Positions 22,890 through 29,683 of a DNA stretch of 34,631 nt are shown in pieces. Position numbers and translations under genes: made by a program. Positions within the stretch are counted from its first letter, which is position 1; the number at the start of each line of letters is the position of its first letter. Under the pieces are notes generated by a model. That model was not told the DNA's origin and searched no databases. It was given only the letters and a program-made list of their open reading frames with translations. The DNA comes from Syntrophaceae bacterium UBA2192 (lineage in GTDB: Bacteria > Desulfobacterota > Syntrophia > Syntrophales > UBA2192): positions 1 to 34,631 of the forward strand of contig DCVI01000135.1 of the NCBI GenBank assembly GCA_002327315.1. The letters run 5' to 3'.

Positions 22890-23975
22890 CTATCGGAGTC
22901 CTGTCATGACGACCAGCCTGTCCGGGAGATTGTCGTCATACAGAAGGGCCGGCACGACACTCTCTGCGGCGGCGTTGCCTTGCCAGGTTTTAGACGCGAG
23001 GGTCTGGCTGTCCCGTACGGCCAGGAATGTCACCTCCCCGTTCGGCCCGAGTTGGACGGGCCGGATGAGAATCTCCCCTGCCCTCACCAGGGTGCCCGCA
23101 TCGGCTGACTCGCCCCGGGTCAGAATGGTCACGTCGAGCGTCGAACGGTTGCGTATCGTTGCAACGACGTTTCCCGCCTTTTTCGCCGCGTTGCCCGGAG
23201 TCGCCTGCACGGCCGCAGCTTGCCCTGTTTCCGGACGGTACTGGCTCGAGGTGAATCCCGCCTTCCTCTCCAGCGGCACAACATAGGATTCAAGGCCAGC
23301 ATCGGGCCACCAGACCAGGCTCTGGCGATACCGGATGACAGCGTCACGAAGCTGTCCTTTCTGCTGGAGGGCATAGGCCTCGCCTCGGAGGCTCGTGGCA
23401 ACGGAGCGGCGAAGAACGATTTTCTGCATCTCCGTCTCACGACCGATGACGGAATCCGGAACGGCCACAACGACCGGGGCGGCTCTCTCATCGACGGCAG
23501 ACAAGCCCGGTGTGCCGGCAGCTGCTGCCGTCCAACGGCTTGCCCCCGAAACTTCATCGATCCTGTTCTCGAGGGTTTCGAGCGCTTTCGGGGCCTTGAA
23601 ATCGCCCGGGTAATGACTCACCTGCTTCTTCCTTCCAACGGCCGCGACGTAGACAAGGGCCGAGGGGGCATCGGTGATGCCGACCTGGGCGTAGGCGTCG
23701 TTCAGGGAGAAAAAGCCGCTGCGCTCGATCTCCTCGACGAGCGATCTCACCGCATCGGGATCAATGACGGCCGTATGGCTTCCCCTGACGCGAACGTGAT
23801 CCTTTCCATCGTAGCGCACCGTCCCGTCACCGTAGAGTGTCACCCCGTAGACGGGACAGCTCCCGTAGCAGGGGCCCCTCTCGAGGCGGATGACGACCGA
23901 TTGGGGATCGTAAGCGCCGCACGGAACAGTGAGGCTCACCAGGATGAGGGCAATAAGGGCAATCCGACGGAACAT
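22890..23975 (-). CDS. Exported DUF6438-domain protein
   Basis: The 361-residue precursor starts with a clear signal peptide (M-F-R-R-I-A-L-I-A-L, cleavage near C-G-A). Residues about 25-140 match DUF6438 as I recall it: an R-G-P-C-Y-G-S-C-P-V-Y motif, then Y-G-D-G-T-V-R-Y-D-G. The middle contains a single TPR-like helix pair (E-A-Y-A-L-Q-Q-K-G-Q-L-R-D-A-V-I-R-Y) and the C-terminal 100 residues look beta-rich. The ATG at 23975 has GGGAG upstream and gives the signal peptide; the frame extends to 24062 without support. It heads a leftward operon with the M48 protease and a secreted unknown. Function not known. Confidence 0.78.
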   Translation of the reverse strand: MFRRIALIALILVSLTVPCGAYDPQSVVIRLERGPCYGSCPVYGVTLYGDGTVRYDGKDHVRVRGSHTAVIDPDAVRSLVEEIERSGFFSLNDAYAQVGITDAPSALVYVAAVGRKKQVSHYPGDFKAPKALETLENRIDEVSGASRWTAAAAGTPGLSAVDERAAPVVVAVPDSVIGRETEMQKIVLRRSVATSLRGEAYALQQKGQLRDAVIRYRQSLVWWPDAGLESYVVPLERKAGFTSSQYRPETGQAAAVQATPGNAAKKAGNVVATIRNRSTLDVTILTRGESADAGTLVRAGEILIRPVQLGPNGEVTFLAVRDSQTLASKTWQGNAAAESVVPALLYDDNLPDRLVVMTGLR

Positions 23976-24005
23976 GGCGGCCACTCCCGTGAGGTGCGAC
24001 AAAAT

Positions 24006-24041
24006 AATGCCTTGCCCGAGAGTTTCGACAGGCAAGGCATT
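24006..24041 (-). terminator. Hairpin terminator after the caspase operon
   Basis: Perfect 11-bp arms (AATGCCTTGCC / GGCAAGGCATT) enclose a 14-base loop. In the leftward direction the stem is followed by ATTTTGT. It lies about 100 bp after the TPR lipoprotein stop, isolating the caspase operon from the DUF6438 operon. Confidence 0.75.
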
Positions 24042-24137
24042 TCCATCAGTCAAGATGTGCAAGCTGAAACATTTCCCGATTCACCGTTTGAATCGATCCT
24101 CGGATGAATTAAAATTCCTCCGTTTTCAAGCCCCTTC

Positions 24138-24731
24138 CTAGTTGAGGAACACCTTGTACTTCTCGAGGGTCTTTCTCCACTCCGGGTTCTTCCGCAGATT
24201 CGCGATATCGGGGTCCTTCCGGAGCGAGTCATAGTCGTTGAACCCGTTGGCCAGGGCGGCATCGAGCTCGACAAAACCCAGGTCGACGTTTCCCATGAGG
24301 GAATGGCACGAGGCCAGGTTGTACCGGATGGCCGGATCGTTCGGCTTCAGTTCCTTCGCCTTCTTGAGGTCGTCGAGGGCGAGGTTGTACTTCTTCTGCA
24401 TCATGTAGGCGACGGAACGGTTCGAATAGGCCGTGGCGTAACCCGGGTCTTTCTTGATGGCGTTCGAGAACTCCGTGATCGCGTTGTTGATGTTCTCGTT
24501 GAAGATGGCCGGAGAGTTGGCGTTCTTGGCCGTGCTGACGTAGGCCATGCCCTGCTTCAGGTTCTGCGTGACTTCGAGGGAAGGCTGTCCGGGTGCAGCC
24601 GCTGGTGCAGCCGGTGCCGGTGCCTGCGCCTGCGGAGGCGGGGGCGGCGGTGATGACTGCTGCCCGCACCCGATGAGGGCAATGGCGATGAAGCCGGTGA
24701 CGGCCAGTGACGCGATGATCGTTCTCTTCAT
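24138..24731 (-). CDS. TPR lipoprotein, last gene of caspase operon
   Basis: The 197-residue precursor has a signal ending in A-L-I-G-C (Cys22), so it is a lipoprotein. A Pro/Ala-rich linker (about 27-50) follows, then two to three TPR units: N-A-I-T-E-F-S-N-A-I-K-K-D-P-G-Y-A-T-A-Y-S-N-R and the next with A-L-D-D-L-K-K-A-K-E-L-K-P-N-D-P-A. TPRs usually hold partner proteins, so it may dock other operon products at a membrane. AGGAGG precedes the ATG by about ten bases. It starts 29 bp after the caspase gene and is followed by a hairpin terminator. Confidence 0.85.
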   Translation of the reverse strand: MKRTIIASLAVTGFIAIALIGCGQQSSPPPPPPQAQAPAPAAPAAAPGQPSLEVTQNLKQGMAYVSTAKNANSPAIFNENINNAITEFSNAIKKDPGYATAYSNRSVAYMMQKKYNLALDDLKKAKELKPNDPAIRYNLASCHSLMGNVDLGFVELDAALANGFNDYDSLRKDPDIANLRKNPEWRKTLEKYKVFLN

Positions 24732-24760
24732 GTATTGATCTCCTCCTTGGGATCGTTTTG

Positions 24761-26008
24761 CTATCGCTTTACGCGCATATTCCAGTTTTCATTGGTAGCC
24801 ATGGCCTGGGGGGTCTGGGTGATTTCGGCCCCCTTCTCCTGCTGAACCCGCTGAGTGGTCCGGGGCTTGGAGTAATCGAAGGCGTCCTTCACCGACCCGT
24901 CGTAGCGCTTCATCCCGTCCACAAAATAATAAGTAAAGACGCTGTTGTGAAGTTGATCCGATTCCCAGGATTTCTCGCCTGCGCTGCTTGCGCTGATGAG
25001 GACCTTGCCGTAGGACTCCTGGCTGCCGCCGATGCTTTTGCCCGAGGATGCGGCCTGTCTGGGCTGATCCTCGAGGACGATGTCCTTGGCCCCGAAGAGC
25101 CGCTTTCCCTGGGCCGTGGAAACACCGTAGCCCTCGTTCTCATCCCCCACACCGAGAGACTTCCCGCCCGGAGGGAGAAACCCGGGGATCGCCCGGTAGG
25201 CCCCGTTGCTGTAACAGGTATCCAGTACCATGACGAGCCTGCGCGCCCGGAGATTTTCCACGAAATCCTTCAGTGCGGATTCCGCCACCGACGTGTGCCA
25301 TACCCGCTCCCGGGGGTTGACCTCCGTGTCGTAGGTCACGATGTAGACCCCCCCGAACTTGTCGGGCGGCGTGCCATGGCTGCTCATGTAGACGACCACG
25401 AGATCGTCTTCCTGCGCTGCATTCCGTATTCCGTTGAGATACTTGACGACATTGGACGAAGTGGCGTTCTGATCCGCCAGAAAATAGGTGTTGTTCTTCG
25501 TAAAGCCCGCCTGCTCGAGGAGAAACCGGTAGAACAGGGTGGCGTCCCTCACGGAGTACTGCAGAGGCGTGATGCCGTTTTTGAATTTCCCGACTCCGAC
25601 GACAAGTGCATAGCGGTTCCGGACGGGCCCCACGGGCGCATCGCCTCGCACCTGCGGCTTCAGAACGGCAGCCCGGCTGAAGAGCGAGCCCAGCCTTCTT
25701 TCCCACTCCTTGACCTTGATGTTCTCCGGCGTGACGGGCGAGACCCACTTCACGCCGACGACGGTCTGGGCGATCGAGAAGGCCCGGTCGACCTGGATCT
25801 CGTCATCGTAATCCCCCTTGAGTTCCAGCCGCCCGTAGGAATCGAGGGCGACAAAGCCGTTGGGGACTCCTTTTTGCGCAAACTGCTGGTTGATCTGCCG
25901 GATGTGGGCGTCGGTGACCGATGTGGACTGTGCCATGACGGCGCCCGGGACGAGCGCCATCACGGTGACGATCAGCCATACGAGGGTGGATGGAATCCGC
26001 TTCATCAT
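24761..26008 (-). CDS. Exported caspase-like protease (peptidase C14) with N-terminal BON-like domain
   Basis: The 415-residue precursor has a signal peptide (cleavage near V-M-A at 24-26), so it acts outside the cytoplasm, unusual for a caspase fold. Residues 31-95 resemble a BON domain (G-R-L-E-L-K-G, then A-F-S-I-A-Q-T-V-V-G-V-K-W-V). The caspase p20-like part spans about 132-275, with catalytic His211 in YMSSHGTP and Cys265 in VLDTCYSNGA. A long linker (about 275-332) follows, containing G-A-K-D-I-V-L-E at 306-313, then the p10-like part with L-I-S-A-S-S-A-G-E-K-S-W-E-S and V-F-T-Y-Y-F-V-D-G. The dyad is intact, so it should be active; cleavage specificity is unknown. Confidence 0.88.
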   Translation of the reverse strand: MMKRIPSTLVWLIVTVMALVPGAVMAQSTSVTDAHIRQINQQFAQKGVPNGFVALDSYGRLELKGDYDDEIQVDRAFSIAQTVVGVKWVSPVTPENIKVKEWERRLGSLFSRAAVLKPQVRGDAPVGPVRNRYALVVGVGKFKNGITPLQYSVRDATLFYRFLLEQAGFTKNNTYFLADQNATSSNVVKYLNGIRNAAQEDDLVVVYMSSHGTPPDKFGGVYIVTYDTEVNPRERVWHTSVAESALKDFVENLRARRLVMVLDTCYSNGAYRAIPGFLPPGGKSLGVGDENEGYGVSTAQGKRLFGAKDIVLEDQPRQAASSGKSIGGSQESYGKVLISASSAGEKSWESDQLHNSVFTYYFVDGMKRYDGSVKDAFDYSKPRTTQRVQQEKGAEITQTPQAMATNENWNMRVKR

Positions 26009-26034
26009 GACTTGCTCCAGGGGTTGGATCGCCG

Positions 26035-26778
26035 TTAGCGGATTGCGACGGATGCCCAGTTTGTCTCCAGGGATGCCGCCCCTTTTTTCACGATCAGATC
26101 CTTTTCCACGGTGTCTTCTTTACCCGCCGCGGCCACCTTGAAACCGATGCGGTATTTCCCTTCGGGGACGTCCTTGGGAATGTCGAATTTGCCGTCAGCC
26201 TTTCGCAGGCCCGGGGCTGCAGTGATCTCCTGGTCGACTCCCCCGAGGTTCGTCCACTCGTTCTTCGACGGTTCGAAATACTTCACGTAGCGCGTCTCGG
26301 TGACCTTCATCTCCTTGGATCCCTCGGGAGCCATGACGTAGTAGGACCCCCCGAGATTGACGGTCTGGCCGGGTGTGATCGTACCCGGCGTCACGTTGAA
26401 GCCCTGGACCTTGACGACATCTCCCTGGGATGGATTGTATCCTACCTGCCGGGCCGTCTGCTGGTATCCCGCCACAGGCTGGCTCTGCAGGGTCGAGTAG
26501 AGGCTCAGGCAGTGACCCCAGGCGACGAGGAATGCGAAACCGCCTCCCACCAAAGCGCCCACTCCCGCCGATTTCCAGCTGCCGCCGATCAGGGCGCCGG
26601 CCAGGGCGCCGGCCGCGGCGCCTCCCGCCGTGTACATGGCGATGCACTTGTTGCGGGCATCGATCCGCTCGTCCTCCGTCCGGATCTGCGACGGATCGGG
26701 CAGCACGGATGCGCAGGAGGACAGAAGAAAAACACAGACCAGAAGGACACTGAGCGATTTGATGCGAAAGACGTTCAT
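26035..26778 (-). CDS. Glycine-zipper lipoprotein in caspase operon
   Basis: The 247-residue precursor ends its signal in F-L-L-S-S-C, so Cys22 is a probable lipid anchor. Residues about 50-85 form a glycine-zipper hydrophobic hairpin (A-G-G-A-A-A-G-A-L-A-G-A-L-I-G-G, then G-A-L-V-G-G-G-F), as in proteins that insert in or span membranes. The C-terminal 120 residues look like an Ig-like beta sandwich (V-T-P-G-T-I-T-P-G-Q-T-V-N-L-G-G near its start, P-E-G-K-Y-R-I-G-F-K near its end). AGGAGG precedes the ATG. It lies 12 bp after the DUF4384 gene and 26 bp before the caspase gene. A pore, scaffold or effector role is possible; none is shown. Confidence 0.8.
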   Translation of the reverse strand: MNVFRIKSLSVLLVCVFLLSSCASVLPDPSQIRTEDERIDARNKCIAMYTAGGAAAGALAGALIGGSWKSAGVGALVGGGFAFLVAWGHCLSLYSTLQSQPVAGYQQTARQVGYNPSQGDVVKVQGFNVTPGTITPGQTVNLGGSYYVMAPEGSKEMKVTETRYVKYFEPSKNEWTNLGGVDQEITAAPGLRKADGKFDIPKDVPEGKYRIGFKVAAAGKEDTVEKDLIVKKGAASLETNWASVAIR

Positions 26779-26790
26779 GAATTCCTCCTG

Positions 26791-27693
26791 TTAGCGGTGC
26801 TTCAGCTTGAGGTCGAGCGTGAGGATGCCCCCGTCATCGATGGCCGAGGCCGGGACAACACCGTAGTTGCTGCCGTCCCTGGCGTCGTTCTCCAGGATGA
26901 TGTCCTTCGTTCCCTTTGCCGAGGGCTTCCAGCCCGCCTTTGGCGAGATCACCGCGTATCCCGTCTGATTCTGGTCCACGACGATGTCCTTCGAACCCTG
27001 CATGCTGCTGGCAACCATCACGGGCGGGGGCGGAGGCAGGCTGCTGCCGGCGTCTGCCACGGGTCCGGGAGGAGGCGGAGGCATGCTGGGGGGTGCTGAA
27101 CTCATCGAACCGCTTGAAGGCGGAAGCGCACCGGGAGGCGCCGCCGGAGGCAGGGGAACGGTGCCGGGACCGCCTGCCACGGTCGTGGACTGACCTCCCA
27201 CGATCGGGTTGGGGTTGCCGGACAGCATGATCATCACCTTCTCGGTGCCGGGTGCGCCGGCAAACTTCAGGGCTGTCGACTTGGGGATCTCGTAGAGCTG
27301 TTTTGCTTCGACGTATTCGTTAAACAGGACAGTGGTATTTCCGGTGGGGCCGATGTTCATGATCGTGAGGTAGCCGGGACGGTTCGTCCGGACAAGCATC
27401 TTGATCCTCTCGCCCGACTTGAATGTCCTTGTCTTGGGGACGATGGAGAAATCCCCGTTGGGCTTGAGGAGCGCCAGCTTGTAGGATATGCCTACGTATT
27501 TTTCGGGCGCCGCTGCTGCGGGCGTGCTCGGGGCCGGGCCGCCGGATGACATCCGTACGGATGCACCGTCGCCGCTGTCGAAGATCGCCTTGGCCCCCTT
27601 GGGGGATTTCTGGGCGTCCGCAGACAAGGGCATGAAGACCATTGCGCAGACGAGCGCCATAACCGCTGGTACCACCAATTTCTTCCTGTTCAT
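26791..27693 (-). CDS. Exported DUF4384-domain protein, first gene of caspase operon
   Basis: The 300-residue precursor has a signal peptide (cleavage near A-D-A at 25-27). Residues about 66-165 form a DUF4384 domain (K-L-A-L-L-K-P-N-G-D-F, then R-P-G-Y-L-T-I-M-N-I-G-P-T-G-N-T-T-V-L-F-N), a domain often encoded beside exported caspase-like genes. A Pro/Gly/Ser-rich linker (about 170-230) leads to a C-terminal region with two copies of a motif, G233-S-K-D-I-V-V-D and G261-T-K-D-I-I-L-E; a weaker copy, G33-A-K-A-I-F-D, lies near the mature N-terminus. The same motif occurs in the caspase linker. GGGAGG precedes the ATG. Its role may be substrate, sensor or scaffold for the caspase. Confidence 0.83.
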   Translation of the reverse strand: MNRKKLVVPAVMALVCAMVFMPLSADAQKSPKGAKAIFDSGDGASVRMSSGGPAPSTPAAAAPEKYVGISYKLALLKPNGDFSIVPKTRTFKSGERIKMLVRTNRPGYLTIMNIGPTGNTTVLFNEYVEAKQLYEIPKSTALKFAGAPGTEKVMIMLSGNPNPIVGGQSTTVAGGPGTVPLPPAAPPGALPPSSGSMSSAPPSMPPPPPGPVADAGSSLPPPPPVMVASSMQGSKDIVVDQNQTGYAVISPKAGWKPSAKGTKDIILENDARDGSNYGVVPASAIDDGGILTLDLKLKHR

Positions 27694-27817
27694 ACAACAA
27701 CCTCCCTGTTTTCTGGGTCTTCCTCTGTTTTCGAAAATCCCCGGGTCCGGTCATCGCGAACCCCGTGGCGACGCACGCCTGCAACGTGTTCCTCGTCGAC
27801 TTCGTTGCGCCGCGCGG

Positions 27818-27846
27818 AGTATAAAAAAACTTCCGATTGCTGTCAA
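27818..27846 (-). promoter_or_regulatory. Near-consensus promoter of the caspase operon
   Basis: On the minus strand a perfect TTGACA (27841-27846), a 17-bp spacer with a T tract, and TATACT (27818-27823) make a strong sigma70 promoter. It implies a leader of about 115 nt before the DUF4384 gene. Confidence 0.78.
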
Positions 27847-27850
27847 TCGG
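27833..27850. promoter_or_regulatory. Palindromic operator candidate over the caspase-operon -35
   Basis: CCGATTGCTGTCAATCGG has perfect 7-bp arms around four bases and covers the whole -35 hexamer of the promoter at 27818-27846. A dimeric repressor here would block polymerase. No regulator gene is adjacent. Confidence 0.5.
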
Positions 27851-28143
27851 TATCCGGCACTGTGTAGCAGTTCTTTCCTGTTGCCGGAGTCTTGACGGTC
27901 CGCCCTCTGCCCTTTGACGGTGCAACGTCAGATCTCGATCCGAACTCGACAGACTCCGACTGCAGACACAGGGTTTCCCGGGCAAAAGCTATATTGAAAT
28001 TGATTATTTGCGAAAAATCCTTTATGTGATCTTCACGTCCCGGGAATTCCTGGAATCGCAATCTCTGCCCGGGACATGCAAGATGTGTGAAAACGGAAAG
28101 GACAATCGGGGGGGGCGCACTTCATTCACGGGAAAATTTTTTA
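27851..28143. other. Gene-free region between caspase operon and tRNA-Leu
   Basis: No credible gene is seen. Visible structure: TTGACGGT twice as a direct repeat (27892-27899 and 27914-27921, 22 bp apart); an AT-rich stretch near 27990-28025; and perfect 8-bp arms GTCCCGGG (28037-28044) and CCCGGGAC (28068-28075) with a nested ATTCC-T-GGAAT (28046-28056). The last could fold as a hairpin in the tRNA read-through transcript, but no T run follows it directly. Confidence 0.5.
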
Positions 28144-28231
28144 TGGTGCCTGGGGCGGGAATCGAACCCGCACAGCCCTAGGGACCGAGGGATTTTAAGT
28201 CCCTTGCGTCTACCAGTTCCGCCACCCAGGC
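28144..28231 (-). tRNA. tRNA-Leu (anticodon UAA)
   Basis: The 88-base gene folds as a class II tRNA. The acceptor stem pairs GCCTGGG (28225-28231, read leftward) with CCCAGGC, and ACCA is encoded at the 3' end. The anticodon loop reads CTTAAAA, giving UAA, with stem GGGA/TCCC. The long variable arm and the T arm (GCGGG-TTCGATT-CCCGC) are typical of leucine tRNAs. Confidence 0.96.
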
Positions 28232-28250
28232 AATGAGGCAGGTACGGGCA

Positions 28251-28279
28251 TGTATAGTATCTTTGCCGGGTACTGTCAA
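28251..28279 (-). promoter_or_regulatory. Promoter of tRNA-Leu
   Basis: On the minus strand a perfect TTGACA (28274-28279), 17 bp, then TATACA (28251-28256), ending 19 bp before the tRNA 5' end. This is a strong stable-RNA type promoter. Confidence 0.8.
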
Positions 28280-28347
28280 GATGCGAGGCGGCAGGCCGCG
28301 GTGCGGAGCTGGCAATAACAACCCTGAACAGCGTCAGTGGAGGCAGC

Positions 28348-29673
28348 ATGCAGGAAGCCGACATCATCCTTGAAGGCGGGACGATCCTGACCCTGGACGA
28401 GGCCGACACGGTCATCCCTTCAGGCGCCGTCGCCATCCGGAAGGATACGATTGTCGCCGTGGGCCCCCGGTCCGATATCGCGGGCCGCTACCGGGGCCGG
28501 ACGGTCGTAGAAGCGGCCGGCCACGTCATCATGCCCGGTCTCGTCAACGCCCACACCCATGCGGCCATGACATGTTTCCGGGGGATCGCCGATGACCTGG
28601 AGCTGATGGAGTGGCTCAACCGATACATCTTTCCCGCCGAGGCAAAAAACGTGGACACGGAGCTCGCCTACTGGGGAAGCCTGCTGGCCTGCGTCGAGAT
28701 GATCCGCTCCGGCACGACGGCATTCTGCGACATGTACATCTTCGAAGACGAGACGGCGAAAGCGGCGAGCCTCGCCGGGATGCGCTGCCTTCTCGGGGAG
28801 GTGCTCTTCGATTTCCCCTCCCCCAATTTCAAGACGCCCGATGAGGGGCTTTCGTACACGAAGGACCTCATCGAAAAATGGGCCGGCGACCCGCTGGTTC
28901 GGATCGCCGTGGAGCCTCACGCCCTGTACACCTGCTCGGAGGACCTGCTGAAGAAGTCCAAGGCCCTCGCCGACCGCTATAAGGCCCCCCTTGCCCTTCA
29001 CCTGCTGGAGACGAAATCTGAGCGGGAGAGCCTGATGGGAAAATTCGGTTGCAGTCCCGTGAAATACCTTCACGACACGGGCTTGCTGGATGAGAACCTT
29101 GTGGCATTCCACGGCGTCTGGCTCGACGCCGAGGACATCGAGATGTTTGCCCGCAGGGGGGCGAAGGTCGTGCACAACCCGGAGAGCAACATGAAGCTGG
29201 CATCGGGCGTCTCCCCGGTGCCGGATCTGCAGACGGCAGGCGTGACCGTCGCCCTGGGCACGGACGGCTGCGCCAGCAACAACAACCTGGACCTGTTCCA
29301 GGAGATGGACACGGCGGCCAAGCTCCACAAGGCCTTCAGGCTCGATCCCACGGTGATGAGCGCAGGCACCGTCCTGAACATGGCAACGCGCGACGGCGCA
29401 CGGGCCCTCGGAATGGGGGAAGAGGTCGGATCCCTGCGGCCCGGGATGAAGGCCGATGTGATCACCGTCGATTTCAACAGTCCCCATCTCACGCCGGTCT
29501 ACAGCGAGCACTCCCACCTGGTCTACAGTGCCTCGGGCTCCGACGTGGACACCGTCGTGATCAACGGGCGCATCGTCATGAGAAACCGCAAGCTCCTCAC
29601 CGTCGACGAGGCGGAAGTGATGGAGCGCGTCAACCGGATCGCCGGGCGAATCCGGGCAAGTCTCGGGATGTGA
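28348..29673 (+). CDS. Amidohydrolase, SAH/MTA (or 5'-deoxyadenosine) deaminase type, copy 1
   Basis: The 441-residue cytosolic enzyme belongs to the ATZ/TRZ branch of amidohydrolases, which includes S-adenosylhomocysteine/methylthioadenosine/5'-deoxyadenosine deaminases (TM0936, MtaD, DadD). The metal and catalytic set is complete: His69 and His71 (NAHTH), His218 and Glu221 (LHLLET), His255 (FHGVWL), Asp306 (LGTDGCASNNNLD), plus the conserved E-P-H-A-L-Y-T-C. This set predicts deamination of an adenosine-type by-product of SAM metabolism; exact substrate cannot be read. GGAGG lies six bases before the ATG. The gene is followed 10 bp later by a close paralogue. Confidence 0.87.
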   Translation: MQEADIILEGGTILTLDEADTVIPSGAVAIRKDTIVAVGPRSDIAGRYRGRTVVEAAGHVIMPGLVNAHTHAAMTCFRGIADDLELMEWLNRYIFPAEAKNVDTELAYWGSLLACVEMIRSGTTAFCDMYIFEDETAKAASLAGMRCLLGEVLFDFPSPNFKTPDEGLSYTKDLIEKWAGDPLVRIAVEPHALYTCSEDLLKKSKALADRYKAPLALHLLETKSERESLMGKFGCSPVKYLHDTGLLDENLVAFHGVWLDAEDIEMFARRGAKVVHNPESNMKLASGVSPVPDLQTAGVTVALGTDGCASNNNLDLFQEMDTAAKLHKAFRLDPTVMSAGTVLNMATRDGARALGMGEEVGSLRPGMKADVITVDFNSPHLTPVYSEHSHLVYSASGSDVDTVVINGRIVMRNRKLLTVDEAEVMERVNRIAGRIRASLGM

Positions 29674-29683
29674 GGGCCCCCGT

